Positions 29,586-39,308 are shown, counted from the first letter of the stretch. The stretch is DNA of 64,000 nucleotides from Clostridia bacterium (GCA_017469445.1 JAFUGK010000001.1:108872-172871); one strand, 5' to 3'. Notes: generated by a model not told the origin, from the sequence alone. A program made the numbers and translations.

Positions 29586-29924
29586 TTACCATTCATCTGG
29601 TCTCTTTAGGTCATTGATGCAATTCAACCTCCACAAGAAAGCCAAATGAACTACTGCATTTATCCACCCCCAGTTATACCAAATAGCTCCTGCGACATAT
29701 ATTCCTCCGATGAGGAATATCATTAGGCGCCGTTTGTTGCGCCGTCTTGTAAATGCAAATACACAAAGCGCAATTGCAAATAAATTGACAGCCTCAACAC
29801 CCCAACTCGTTCCGGGGATGTACACAACACAGTTGATTACAAACATAACCAGCCAGAAAATTACGATTTCTCGCAAGATTTTCCAGAAATTCGTGTATTT
29901 CCGCTCGATGCTATTTTTTTCCAT
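29586..29924 (-). CDS. Foreign-looking integral membrane hypothetical protein (cassette B)
   Basis: 112 residues with three probable membrane segments (IVIFWLVMFVINCVVYIPG, GVEAVNLFAIALCVFAF, LMIFLIGGIYVAGAIWYNWG). No family recognised. Base composition is higher in GC than neighbours, with ATC/GAG/GCC-type codons, and three in-frame CGG codons read as Arg (IERKYT at codon 8; TRRRNKRRLM twice). Under the CGG shift rule translation would break at codon 8. Own promoter just inside or before the smc stop, own terminator. Together with cassette A it looks like imported DNA. Confidence 0.6.
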   Translation of the reverse strand: MEKNSIERKYTNFWKILREIVIFWLVMFVINCVVYIPGTSWGVEAVNLFAIALCVFAFTRRRNKRRLMIFLIGGIYVAGAIWYNWGWINAVVHLAFLWRLNCINDLKRPDEW

Positions 29925-29993
29925 GGATATATCCTCCCTTTTTATAATTGTGTTTACTACTACTTATATTATATCATTTTCTTTACATAATGT

Positions 29994-32900
29994 CTAATTT
30001 AACTTCATTGATAATAGTTTAGATATTCCATTTTCCTCCATTGTAATTCCATAAACTGTATCTGCTGCTTCCATTGTTCCTTTTCTATGTGTTATTACTA
30101 AAAATTGAATTTGCTTTGTAAATTTCTTTAAATACTCGGCAAATCTATAAACATTTACGTCATCTAATGCAGCTTCTATCTCGTCTAATACGCAGAATGG
30201 TGCTGGATTTATTTTTAATATTGCAAATAATAATGCTATAGCAGTTAAGGCTTTTTCTCCTCCAGATAATAGCATCATATTTTGTAATTTTTTTCCTGGT
30301 GGTTGTGCTTCTATATCTATTCCACTTTCTAAAACATTGTCTTCGTCTGCTAATTTTAAATTAGCCTTTCCTCCTCCAAATAATTCTGCAAATATTTCTC
30401 CAAAGTTTTTATTTATTATTTTAAATTGCTCGGCAAATTGTTTTTTCATAACTTCTGTCATTTCACTTATTACTTTTTTTAGTTTTTCACTTGATTGCTC
30501 CAAATCTTTTTTCTGTTCCTGCATAAAGTCAAATCTTTCTTTAGTCTTTTTATATTCTTCTATTGAATCTATGTTTATGCTACCTAGTGCCTTAATTTGT
30601 TCTCTTAGCTTGGTTACTCGTTTTTGAACTTCTGTAACATTTTCTGGTTTTGAGTAGTTTTCAGCATTATTTGGAGTGATTTCATAATCTTCCCACATTT
30701 TATTTATAACTTGTTCTAATTCTACTTCTAGTTTAGATTTTTTAATTTCTATTTTGCTTATTTGCTCTTTCAAATTATCTATTAATTCTAATTTGCTATT
30801 TATATCTTCTTCTATTTTAGATAATTCATCATTCTTATTTGCTCTGCTTTCTTTTAATTCTGCTATTTTATCTGAGCTACTACTTACTTCTAATTTTGCA
30901 TTTTCTATATCTTGCATGAAAATTACAATTTGATCATCATTTTTCTGGTTTTCTAGCTTTAAATCTTCACATATCTTCTTTTTATTCTCTATTGATTTGC
31001 TAGAATTTTCTATATCTAAATTTACCCTTTCTACAATTTCATCTATTGATGCTTCACTTTCATTAAAAGAAGATACTGATATTTTTAAATTAGTAATATC
31101 AAAATTTAGATCATCTATATATTTTTGGTTATCTTTATTTTGCTTTGCAAAATCTTCTATAATAGTATTTAGTGTTGCTACTTCCTCTTCTAATTTTACA
31201 ATTTCTTCTTCTGTTGTTACTTTCTGTTTTCTATTTTCTTCTTTTTCTACTATTATATTTTGCTTATCTTCTTTAAGCTTTGCAAGTCTGTTTTCAAGCT
31301 TTAAAACATTATTTTCTATAGATGTTACCTTTTGTTTTTCTGTCGCATATATTATTTCTTTTTCCTGTCTTATTTGCTCTAATTCTTGTAATTTTGCTAA
31401 AACATCTTGTATACTTGCCAAATACTCTTTTTTATCATTTTGCACTTTTTCTAATTCTTTGCTTAATTTTTTTACTTCTTTTTCTAATTCTTCTATTTCC
31501 TTTTTACGACCTAGTATGTTTGCAGTTTTAGTAGTCACTGATCCACCTGTAATTGCACCTGATGGATTTATAATATCGCCATTTAATGTAACAATTCTAA
31601 ATGTATATGAATTTTGCTTAGCTAAAGCAATAGCTGAATCCATATCATCTACAATTATGGTTCTTCCAAGTAAATTTAATATTATTTTTTCATATATAGC
31701 ATCATATTTTACTAAATCTGATGCTATTCCTATAACACCACCAATATTTTTAGAATTTACTTTTTCTATCTTTTTTCCTTTTACTGATGTTATTGGAAGA
31801 AAAGATGCTCTACCTAAATTATTCTTTCTTAAATACTCTACAAGTTTTTTGGCTGTTTCTTCAGTATCTGTAACAATATTTTGCATTGCTTGTCCTAGTG
31901 CCATTTCTATTGCTGTTTGGTATTCGTTTGGAACTGATATAATATTAGCTAAAACATCATGCATACCTTTTTTTAGATTAGCATCATTTTCAGATGCTTT
32001 TAAAATTGATTTTATACTCTTGCTATAACCTTCTTTTTCTCTTTCTGTTTCAATCAAAAATTTAAGTTTTGATTCTTTTACTCTTAAATCCATTTCAAGA
32101 TTATTTATTTTAGTGTCATATTCTTTTTTTCTTGCTTCGCTTTCTTCTTTTTGCTTATCATATTCTTCTAACTCTTTATTAATTTTGTTTCTATCAGCTT
32201 CTATTTCTTGAAATCTTTTAGCTATTTCTTCTTTCTCTAATCTTTGTGCATCTAATTCAGAAATACAACTTCTTTGCTCTTCCTCACAAGTTTTTTCGCT
32301 TTTTTTAAGATTATCATAATTAGCATCATAAGTATTAATTTGTGCTAATAACTCGTACTTAGTATCAACATTTTTATTTAATATTTTCTTCTTTTCTTCC
32401 ATCTCTAGTTCTTTACTAGATAGTGTACTTGTTAGTTTTGCAAGTTCTTCCTCTTTTTCTTTTAATTCTTTTTCAAATTTTTCTTTATCTGCAAATAGTG
32501 ATGTTTTTTTGCTTAACTTTTGTTCTTTTTCTTCTTGCAAATTCTTTATTTTTTCTGCTAATTCTTCAATTTCTTTTTTATATCTTTCTATATTTTCTAT
32601 ATTACTTTCGGTTTTCTGCTTAGTAACATTTATATCTGAATTTATTTTTTCTATTTTATTTGAAGTTTCAAATCCTATATTTTGTAGTCGTTCTACCTCT
32701 TGTATAATATTTTCTAATTCTAATTTAAGTTCTTCTTTTTTATTTTTTTGTTCTTCTAATTTAGTTTCTTCTCCATTTTCTTGTTCAGATAAAATATCTA
32801 CATCTTTCACAATTTCAGCTATTTTTTCTTTATAGTTATCTATATTATGTAAGAATAGCCCAATTTCAATCCCCTTTAATTCTTCTCTTAAATCTAAAAA

Positions 32901-33542
32901 TTTCTTTGCCTTATCTGATTGAATTCTTAATGGTTCTATTGTTCCTTCTATTTCGGTTAAAATATCTGTTATCCTAAGCAGATTTAGTTTGGTTTGTTCT
33001 AGTTTCTTTTCTGATTCAACTTTTCTTACTCTATATTTTACAATCCCGGCAGCTTCTTCAAAAATATGTCTTCTATCTTCAGATTTATTACTTAGTATTT
33101 CATCAATTCTACCTTGACCTATTATTGAATATCCATCTTTACCAATACCTGTATCCATAAATAGCTCTTGAACATCTTTAAGCCTACATGGTGCTTTATT
33201 TATATAATAACCAGACTCTCCACTTCTATATATTCTTCTTGTAACAGTGACTTCTCTATAATCTATTGGTAATTTTCCATCACTATTATCGATAACAATA
33301 GAAGCCTCAGCAAAACCTAAAGACTTTCTATTTTGAGTTCCAGCAAATATAATATCTTCAGACTTTGTACCCCTTAAAGATTTCATACTTTGTTCTCCTA
33401 AAACCCATCTTATACTATCTGAAATATTACTTTTCCCAGATCCATTTGGTCCAATAACAGCAGTAATTCCAGGCATAAATTCTAATATTGTTTTATCTGC
33501 AAAAGATTTAAATCCATGTAGTTCTAATTTTTTTAAATACAC
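29994..33542 (-). CDS. smc: Chromosome segregation SMC ATPase
   Basis: 1182 residues, full length. N-terminal Walker A GPNGSGKSNISDSIRW, long coiled coil (about residues 170-510), hinge around 510-660 (ITSVKGKKIEKVNSKN, FRIVTLNGDIINPSGAITGG), second coiled coil (about 670-1020), then ABC signature LLSGGEKALTAIALLFAI and Walker B VLDEIEAALDDVNVYRF. Works with ScpAB in chromosome condensation and origin segregation. Divergent from the HD-GYP gene. No in-frame CGG in 1182 codons. Confidence 0.98.
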   Translation of the reverse strand: MYLKKLELHGFKSFADKTILEFMPGITAVIGPNGSGKSNISDSIRWVLGEQSMKSLRGTKSEDIIFAGTQNRKSLGFAEASIVIDNSDGKLPIDYREVTVTRRIYRSGESGYYINKAPCRLKDVQELFMDTGIGKDGYSIIGQGRIDEILSNKSEDRRHIFEEAAGIVKYRVRKVESEKKLEQTKLNLLRITDILTEIEGTIEPLRIQSDKAKKFLDLREELKGIEIGLFLHNIDNYKEKIAEIVKDVDILSEQENGEETKLEEQKNKKEELKLELENIIQEVERLQNIGFETSNKIEKINSDINVTKQKTESNIENIERYKKEIEELAEKIKNLQEEKEQKLSKKTSLFADKEKFEKELKEKEEELAKLTSTLSSKELEMEEKKKILNKNVDTKYELLAQINTYDANYDNLKKSEKTCEEEQRSCISELDAQRLEKEEIAKRFQEIEADRNKINKELEEYDKQKEESEARKKEYDTKINNLEMDLRVKESKLKFLIETEREKEGYSKSIKSILKASENDANLKKGMHDVLANIISVPNEYQTAIEMALGQAMQNIVTDTEETAKKLVEYLRKNNLGRASFLPITSVKGKKIEKVNSKNIGGVIGIASDLVKYDAIYEKIILNLLGRTIIVDDMDSAIALAKQNSYTFRIVTLNGDIINPSGAITGGSVTTKTANILGRKKEIEELEKEVKKLSKELEKVQNDKKEYLASIQDVLAKLQELEQIRQEKEIIYATEKQKVTSIENNVLKLENRLAKLKEDKQNIIVEKEENRKQKVTTEEEIVKLEEEVATLNTIIEDFAKQNKDNQKYIDDLNFDITNLKISVSSFNESEASIDEIVERVNLDIENSSKSIENKKKICEDLKLENQKNDDQIVIFMQDIENAKLEVSSSSDKIAELKESRANKNDELSKIEEDINSKLELIDNLKEQISKIEIKKSKLEVELEQVINKMWEDYEITPNNAENYSKPENVTEVQKRVTKLREQIKALGSINIDSIEEYKKTKERFDFMQEQKKDLEQSSEKLKKVISEMTEVMKKQFAEQFKIINKNFGEIFAELFGGGKANLKLADEDNVLESGIDIEAQPPGKKLQNMMLLSGGEKALTAIALLFAILKINPAPFCVLDEIEAALDDVNVYRFAEYLKKFTKQIQFLVITHRKGTMEAADTVYGITMEENGISKLLSMKLN

Positions 33543-33655
33543 TTATCTCACCCTTATTTTTGAAAATCACTTTAATAATATATTAAAAAATATAATTTAT
33601 CAAGATTTTTCAATAAATTTTGTTTATAGATTGCAATAAATATTAATACTAACTA

Positions 33656-33683
33656 TTGACTTTCTTTTGAAAATAGATATACA
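33656..33683 (+). promoter_or_regulatory. Promoter of the HD-GYP gene
   Basis: TTGACT (33656-33661), 16-bp spacer, TATACA (33678-33683); the divergent smc gene starts on the other side at 33542. Confidence 0.65.
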
Positions 33684-33714
33684 ATATATTCAAAATAAAT
33701 TATGGAGATTTAGT

Positions 33715-34656
33715 ATGAATAAAGAATTTGATTTTTATGATAAAACCAATTTAAAATCATATAACTTAAATGAAAGTATGCGCTATCAATTAAATACATT
33801 GTCTAATCTTGATGTCTTTACATTAAAACATAGCGAAAATGTAGCAAGTTTAACATGTAAAATTTGTCAAAAGCTAGGTTTAAACAAAAAATTTATTGTA
33901 TATTGCACAATGTGTGCATACTTACATGACATCGGCAAAATATTTATTCCACAAGAAATTTTACAAAAAAATGGTAAACTTACTGATGAAGAATTTGAAG
34001 TTATGAAAACACACACAACTATAGGTTACAAAATGTGTATGGATGATTTAAAACTACGTCCATATGCAAATGGTCCTTTATACCATCATGAAGGGCTTGA
34101 TGGTACCGGATATCCAAATGGTGTTGTAAAAGAAGATTTACCTTATGAGGGGCAAATTATAAGGGTGGCAGATGAGTTTGATGCAATTGTTAGTAAACGT
34201 CAATACAAATCACACATTGATGTTTCTGAAACATTACAAATAATTGCAGATAAAACTATTCCTTCTTCTATTGCAAATAGACCAAATGCCAAAAATCCAA
34301 ACTATAGCCCTATGAATCCACAAATTGTACATATGCTTTTTGAAGTTATAGAAGAAGAAACTTATACTGAAATATCAAATGTAGAAAAATACATCAAATA
34401 TTTATCAGGGCAAATTAAAAGATTAGAAACTGTTTCTCAATATTTATATGAGTACAATAGTACAACAAATCCTCGTGATAAGAAAGATTATAAAGAACTT
34501 ATTGATTATAATTTACATGAAGGTGAAACCATAGAAAATTATAATCAAGTTTTGGAAGAATATAAAGAAGCTTTAAAATCTAGGCAAGAACATATTGATA
34601 AATTAAATGATGAAATTAAAAAAATACATAAAATAGAAATAAATGATTGGATGTAA
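33715..34656 (+). CDS. HD-GYP domain protein (predicted c-di-GMP phosphodiesterase)
   Basis: 313 residues. HD motif LHDIGKIFIP near residue 85 and GYP motif HHEGLDGTGYPNGV near residue 140, with VADEFDAIVSKRQY following; these are the HD-GYP metal and GYP loops. No signal peptide, membrane segment or receiver domain, so a cytoplasmic stand-alone enzyme, with a helical, Glu/Lys-rich C-terminus (about 230-313). Substrate c-di-GMP is inferred from family only. ATG 33715 has GGAG upstream; the longer N-terminal reading frame lacks one. Ends in the terminator at 34641-34670. Confidence 0.85.
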   Translation: MNKEFDFYDKTNLKSYNLNESMRYQLNTLSNLDVFTLKHSENVASLTCKICQKLGLNKKFIVYCTMCAYLHDIGKIFIPQEILQKNGKLTDEEFEVMKTHTTIGYKMCMDDLKLRPYANGPLYHHEGLDGTGYPNGVVKEDLPYEGQIIRVADEFDAIVSKRQYKSHIDVSETLQIIADKTIPSSIANRPNAKNPNYSPMNPQIVHMLFEVIEEETYTEISNVEKYIKYLSGQIKRLETVSQYLYEYNSTTNPRDKKDYKELIDYNLHEGETIENYNQVLEEYKEALKSRQEHIDKLNDEIKKIHKIEINDWM

Positions 34657-34670
34657 ATATCCAATCATTT
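34641..34670 (+). terminator. Bidirectional terminator HD-GYP / rsmA
   Basis: AAATGATTGGAT (34641-34652) pairs perfectly with ATCCAATCATTT (34659-34670), followed by A/T-rich runs; both converging genes end inside it. Confidence 0.75.
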
Positions 34671-35528
34671 ATTTATTTTATAATTTGCAATTTGTGCAAA
34701 TTGTTCAAGAGTAAGCTTTTCTCCTCTTATTTTAGTATCTATTCCTAATTCCTTTAGCATATTCTCAATTTGCTCTTTGCTTTCAAATATATTCCCATTT
34801 GAAAGTGCATTTATCAAAGTTTTTCGTCTTTGCATGAATGCTAGTTTTATAATTTTAAATAGCCTTCCTTCATTTTCGACTAATATATCCTGTTTCTTCT
34901 TAATATTCAATTTTATCACTTCTGAATCCACTTCTGGAGCAGGTATAAAAGAATTACGTGAAACCTCTGTTACAAATTCAGGTTCAGTATAATAATGTAT
35001 TCCATATGTTATTGCCCCAGATAAGCTATCTCCTGGTTCTGCTATCAGTCTTTGAGCAACCTCTTTTTGAATCATTATAGTTATACTTTCAATATCTAAT
35101 TTATCCTCTAGTAATTTCATAACAATTGGTGTTGTTATATAATATGGCAAATTAGCTACAATTTTAGCACAAGTTATATTGGTATTTTCCTTTTCTTTTT
35201 CGATTAGTTCATTTAAATTAACTTTTAATACATCCTCATGTATTATTTTAATATTATCATATAAAGCAAATCTTTCTTCGAGTATATCTATCATTCTAGA
35301 ATCTAGTTCAATACAAATTACTTTTCCAGCTTTTTCTATAATCCTTTGAGTAAGTGTTCCAAGGCCTGGTCCTATTTCTATTATTAAATCTTGCCCGGAA
35401 ATATTTGCAGCATCTACTATAGAATTTACAGTTTCTTCATCAATTAAAAAATTTTGTCCTAAACTTTTATTTGCCTTTATATTATATTTTTCTAATATAA
35501 ATTTGGTTTCTTTATACAAATTTTGCAT
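34665..35528 (-). CDS. rsmA: 16S rRNA dimethyladenosine transferase RsmA (KsgA)
   Basis: Dimethylates A1518 and A1519 of 16S rRNA. 287 residues: N-terminal ANKSLGQNFLIDEETVN, SAM motif IIEIGPGLGTLTQ near residue 49, catalytic NLPYYITTPIV motif near residue 129, and RRKTLINALSNG in the C-terminal domain. Full length. No in-frame CGG. Confidence 0.96.
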   Translation of the reverse strand: MQNLYKETKFILEKYNIKANKSLGQNFLIDEETVNSIVDAANISGQDLIIEIGPGLGTLTQRIIEKAGKVICIELDSRMIDILEERFALYDNIKIIHEDVLKVNLNELIEKEKENTNITCAKIVANLPYYITTPIVMKLLEDKLDIESITIMIQKEVAQRLIAEPGDSLSGAITYGIHYYTEPEFVTEVSRNSFIPAPEVDSEVIKLNIKKKQDILVENEGRLFKIIKLAFMQRRKTLINALSNGNIFESKEQIENMLKELGIDTKIRGEKLTLEQFAQIANYKINK

Positions 35529-35579
35529 AGTTGGTCTCCTTTACATTAAAATTATATCATATTAAGCACAAAAAATTAA

Positions 35580-35612
35580 GACCCCCTTATCGAAAATCAT
35601 AAGAAGGTCTTG
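35580..35612 (-). terminator. Terminator of cassette C
   Basis: AGACCcccTTAT / ATAAgaaGGTCTT imperfect stem just beyond the stop at 35618. Confidence 0.6.
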
Positions 35613-35617
35613 TTTGG

Positions 35618-35926
35618 TTACTGGGTATACCTAAGAAGTATTCCCCATACAATACGATGATACCTAGGGATTTTTAAAAAGCCTGTTTTTCCATACATTC
35701 CATATGTAATAAAAGGCACTTTCTGAGTGGCATTAATGTCTTTATCAATCTTAATCCACTCTAGCTCTGGAAGAATTTCCAAAAGTTTTTTAGAAATTGT
35801 GTTATTGTCCGGATAGTCCTGTTTTAATCCTTCAAATACTTTTAACACTTCTTCTCTGTCTAAAAACTTTTGTCCTGCTTTTCCAAGGCTAACCCATTTT
35901 AATTTAAAACTCCCTGTATTTCTCAT
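35618..35926 (-). CDS. Hypothetical protein (cassette C)
   Basis: 102 residues, soluble, basic, aromatic-rich (TYGMYGKTGFLKIPRYHRIVWG). No family recognised. Like cassettes A and B it is a lone gene with its own leader and terminator and somewhat higher GC than its surroundings, but it contains no CGG codon. The leader 35928-35988 can hide its ribosome binding site (separate entry), so expression is probably controlled at translation. Confidence 0.55.
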   Translation of the reverse strand: MRNTGSFKLKWVSLGKAGQKFLDREEVLKVFEGLKQDYPDNNTISKKLLEILPELEWIKIDKDINATQKVPFITYGMYGKTGFLKIPRYHRIVWGILLRYTQ

Positions 35927-35927
35927 A

Positions 35928-35988
35928 TTGGCCTCCTTTCTTTACATTTGGAGGCCAACAGAGCCTCCGAAAAATAATTCCGAAGGCT
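35928..35988 (-). promoter_or_regulatory. Structured leader that can sequester the ribosome binding site
   Basis: On the minus strand a perfect 9-bp stem TTGGCCTCC / GGAGGCCAA (35950-35958 with 35928-35936) encloses the Shine-Dalgarno GGAGG two bases before the ATG. The strand TTGGCCTCC overlaps a second possible pairing GGAGGC/GCCTCC (35950-35968), and GGAGGCT in turn pairs with AGCCTTCGGAA upstream (35962-35988). The three pairings are mutually exclusive, the pattern of a translational switch. Confidence 0.6.
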
Positions 35989-36088
35989 ATCACATATAAC
36001 CTTTACGCATATATTATATCACAAATTTGTTAATTTTCAATACTTTGAGCAAACATTTTCCATTTAATTCCATTTATCTTTTAAAATA

Positions 36089-36263
36089 TATACAAAACTC
36101 CAAGTAATAATAATATTTTTTGCTCCTTACTGGTCGGACTAATCATATAAGAGACTTATAAAATTTTCAAAATCAGAAAAGTTAATCTAGCTAATCTGTA
36201 TGAAAACGAGTCCTTCCAAACTGCGCGTCGCTACAAAATATTATTATTACTTGGAGTATGTAT
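36089..36263. mobile_element. MITE-like foldback element
   Basis: Perfect 23-bp inverted repeats (36097-36119 and 36235-36257, ACTCCAAGTAATAATAATAT type), imperfect to about 30 bp, enclosing about 115 bases without a gene. The size and palindromic ends are those of a non-autonomous transposable element. Sits between cassette C and nrdG. Confidence 0.6.
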
Positions 36264-36282
36264 TATATAATTTTATAAAAAT

Positions 36283-36795
36283 TTAAATTGCAAGTTGCGT
36301 AATATTGTGTTCCTGCAAAGATTTGTGAACATCAATTATTCTTTGATTTGATGAGCCCCTAAATTTCAATGTAGGATCCTTTTTAGATTCTACAAACCTG
36401 CCATCAACTAATACATCTATCTTATTTAGGCAATCATTAGTTACTTCATCATTTCTTTCTTCCAATTGCTCTAATGTATAACCTGTATAACACCAAATAT
36501 TAAAATTAGGTCTTTTTTGTTTTACCTCTTTTATAAAATCTAATACTTCTGCAATATTTTCTTTGCAAAGAGGTTCTCCTCCACTTATTGTAACACCTTT
36601 TAAAATAGAGTTATCCATAATTCTATTTATTATTTCCTCTTTATTAAACTTCTTACCATAGCCATAATCTTGTGCAACTGCATTATGGCATCCCTGGCAA
36701 TGATGAGGGCATCCACTTACAAATAATACTGCTCTCCAGCCCAAGCCATTAGATATACTTTCATCGTAAAATCCCGCTATGTTCATAAAGTTCAT
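36283..36795 (-). CDS. nrdG: Anaerobic ribonucleotide reductase activating protein NrdG
   Basis: Radical-SAM enzyme that generates the glycyl radical on NrdD. 170 residues with the 4Fe-4S motif CPHHCQGC (CxxxCxxC, near residue 30) and GEPLCKEN as SAM-binding motif. Full length. Downstream of nrdD and separated by about 210 bp containing a foldback. No in-frame CGG. Confidence 0.96.
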   Translation of the reverse strand: MNFMNIAGFYDESISNGLGWRAVLFVSGCPHHCQGCHNAVAQDYGYGKKFNKEEIINRIMDNSILKGVTISGGEPLCKENIAEVLDFIKEVKQKRPNFNIWCYTGYTLEQLEERNDEVTNDCLNKIDVLVDGRFVESKKDPTLKFRGSSNQRIIDVHKSLQEHNITQLAI

Positions 36796-36899
36796 CCTTT
36801 CCTGTCAATTGAAAGATACTTTCCGATATACTTGACTAAAAGTATGTTCCAATTAATTATTTCAATTTCATATTTTTAACTTTCTTTCCAATTAATTTG

Positions 36900-37012
36900 A
36901 AAAAGAATTGTGCTTTTGGCTAGGCAAACAAGTGAAAATAATCCGAGGCGTACGATGGTACGTCGCAGGATTTTCGAACGCAGTTTAACAACGCCAAAAC
37001 GCAATTATTTTT
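36900..37012. repeat. Long imperfect inverted repeat between nrdD and nrdG
   Basis: AATTGTGCTTTTGGC (about 36906-36920) and GCCAAAACGCAATT (about 36991-37004) are outer arms; inside are ATCCgaGGCGTACG / CGTCGcaGGAT. Could be a foldback element or an RNA structure in the nrdD-nrdG transcript. Confidence 0.5.
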
Positions 37013-39293
37013 CAAATTCTCCCTCTATGTGATTAACTCTATCCTTAAGTTCTGCAAGTTTAGCACTATTCCAACGTGATGTTGTTCCAACTAAATATCC
37101 AGTAATTCTTTGAATTGTATCTATGTCTTCGCTTCCGCAAACAGGGCATTTTATAAGGTTTGCATCTGCGTTTTCAAAACCACATGACATACATCTACTT
37201 CTAGTATGGTTTACACTTCCATATCCCATATTATATTTATCCATTAAATCAACCACAGCTTCTATTGTATCTGGGTTATGTGTTGCATCTCCATCAAGTT
37301 CTATATAGAATATATGTCCACCTTCTGTTAAAGCATGATATGGAGCTTCTATTTTTGCTTTGTGCTCTGCTGTACATTTATACCATACAGGGACATGATT
37401 GCTATTTGTATAATAATCTTTGTCTGTTACCCCTGCTATTACTCCATATTTATTTCTATCAATTTTTGTAAATCTACCAGAAAGTCCTTCTGCTGGTGTT
37501 GCTAAAACTGAATAATTTAAATCATATCTTTCTGCAAAGCCATCTACTAATTCATGTAACTCACCTATTATCTCTAATCCTAGTTTTTGTGCATCTTCAG
37601 ATTCCCCATGGTGTTTTCCTATAAGAACAGTAAGAGCTTCTGCTAGTCCTATAAACCCTATTCCAAGTGTTCCATGTTTTAATACTGGTTCGACTACATC
37701 ATTTGGTTTTAACTTATCACTATCCTGCCATAAACCTGCCATTAGCAATGGAAATTGCTTTGCTATAGCTGTACATTGGAATTTATATCTATCATACAAT
37801 TGTCTTGCAACAATTCCTGCATAGTCTTCTAGTTTATTCATAAATATTTTCTTAACAGCCTTCTTATATGCAGCTGTCATGTTTTCTCCAGAATTTTTAC
37901 CAAGCTCAAATTTTACTCCTGTTTTTGCTTGTGCTTCTAGAGCAGATTCTATTGCTAAACCTGGAAGATTTATAGTTGTAAAAGATAAATTGCCTCTTCC
38001 TATTGAAGTATTTTCTCCATGTCTATTTTTAAATACTCTTGTTCTACATCCCATTGTAGCACACTCATAAATGTATCTTTTTGGATCATTTGCATCCCAT
38101 TTTGGATGTACATTAAATGTAGCATCTAAATTTATATAATTAGGGAAAAATCTTTTTGCAGCAACCTTGCAAGATAATTTATATAAATCATAATTTTTAT
38201 CTTCTGGTAAGTAATTTACTCCTTTTTTCTTTTTCCAAATTTGTATTGGGAATATTGGAGTTTCGTTATTTCCAACGCCTCTTTCTGTTGAAAGAAGTAT
38301 CTCTCTTATTATACATCTTCCTTCTGCAGATGTATCTGTTCCATAGTTTATAGAACTAAATACAACCTGGTTTCCTCCCCTAGAATGAATAGTATTCATA
38401 TTATGTATAAATGCTTCCATAGATTGATGAACTCTATCAACTGTTGAGTTTATAGCTGCTTGAAAGCTTCTTTCTTCGCCATTTAATCCATCTAAATCTT
38501 TTTTAATATAATCTTCTATTTTTTTATCATATAATTTAGATAAATCTTCTCCAAGTAGCATTTCTATCTTCTTTAGCTCTTCATGAAGTGTTTTTCTTAC
38601 AAATGGTGCTAGATAAAAGTCAAATGCAGGTATAGCTTGTCCTCCATGCATTTCATTTTGAACCGTTTCCATTGAAATACATCCTAATATACTTGCAGTT
38701 TCTATTCTTTTTGCTGGTCTTGAAGATCCATGTCCTGCTTTAAATCCATTATCTAATATCTTATCTAATGGATGTTGTATACATGTTAAACTCTTTGTTG
38801 GGTAATAATCTTTATCATGAATATGTATAAATCCATCTTTAACAGCCTTTCTAGCCTCAGCTGATAATAGGAAATCATCTACAAAAGGTTTTGTTGTTTC
38901 ACTTGCAAATTTCATCATCATTCCAGCAGGAGTATCTGCATTCATATTTGCATTTTCTCTTGTTATATCATTTGCTTTTGCGCCAATAATATCCAAAAAT
39001 ACTTCTTTTGTTCTAGATTTTCTTGCTACATCTCTATTATATCTATATGTAATATAGCTTTGTGCAACTTCTTTTCTTGAAGATGCCATTAATTTTTTCT
39101 CTACTAAATCCTGAATTTCATAAACACTTGCTTGTGTTTTCCCTTCTAAACTTCTTTCAACTTGATTTGCAATTTTATTTGCTAAATCAATATCTACTCC
39201 CCCTGGAGTTTGTGACATTGCTAATGTAACTGCTTTTACAATTCTTTCTAAATTGAAGTCTGCTACTCTTCCATCTCTCTTAATAACCTGCAT
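37005..39293 (-). CDS. nrdD: Anaerobic ribonucleoside-triphosphate reductase NrdD
   Basis: Class III ribonucleotide reductase, supplying dNTPs without oxygen. 762 residues: N-terminal ATP cone (KRDGRVADFNLERIVKAV, residues 4-90), large catalytic barrel with FSSINYGTDTSAEGR, and a C-terminal zinc site CMSCGF...CPVCGSED followed by the glycyl-radical region ITGYLVGTTSRWNSAK. Full length. The window shows no aerobic class Ib genes, consistent with strict anaerobe. No in-frame CGG in 762 codons. Confidence 0.96.
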   Translation of the reverse strand: MQVIKRDGRVADFNLERIVKAVTLAMSQTPGGVDIDLANKIANQVERSLEGKTQASVYEIQDLVEKKLMASSRKEVAQSYITYRYNRDVARKSRTKEVFLDIIGAKANDITRENANMNADTPAGMMMKFASETTKPFVDDFLLSAEARKAVKDGFIHIHDKDYYPTKSLTCIQHPLDKILDNGFKAGHGSSRPAKRIETASILGCISMETVQNEMHGGQAIPAFDFYLAPFVRKTLHEELKKIEMLLGEDLSKLYDKKIEDYIKKDLDGLNGEERSFQAAINSTVDRVHQSMEAFIHNMNTIHSRGGNQVVFSSINYGTDTSAEGRCIIREILLSTERGVGNNETPIFPIQIWKKKKGVNYLPEDKNYDLYKLSCKVAAKRFFPNYINLDATFNVHPKWDANDPKRYIYECATMGCRTRVFKNRHGENTSIGRGNLSFTTINLPGLAIESALEAQAKTGVKFELGKNSGENMTAAYKKAVKKIFMNKLEDYAGIVARQLYDRYKFQCTAIAKQFPLLMAGLWQDSDKLKPNDVVEPVLKHGTLGIGFIGLAEALTVLIGKHHGESEDAQKLGLEIIGELHELVDGFAERYDLNYSVLATPAEGLSGRFTKIDRNKYGVIAGVTDKDYYTNSNHVPVWYKCTAEHKAKIEAPYHALTEGGHIFYIELDGDATHNPDTIEAVVDLMDKYNMGYGSVNHTRSRCMSCGFENADANLIKCPVCGSEDIDTIQRITGYLVGTTSRWNSAKLAELKDRVNHIEGEFEK

Positions 39294-39308
39294 TTTTCCT
39301 CCCCCTTG

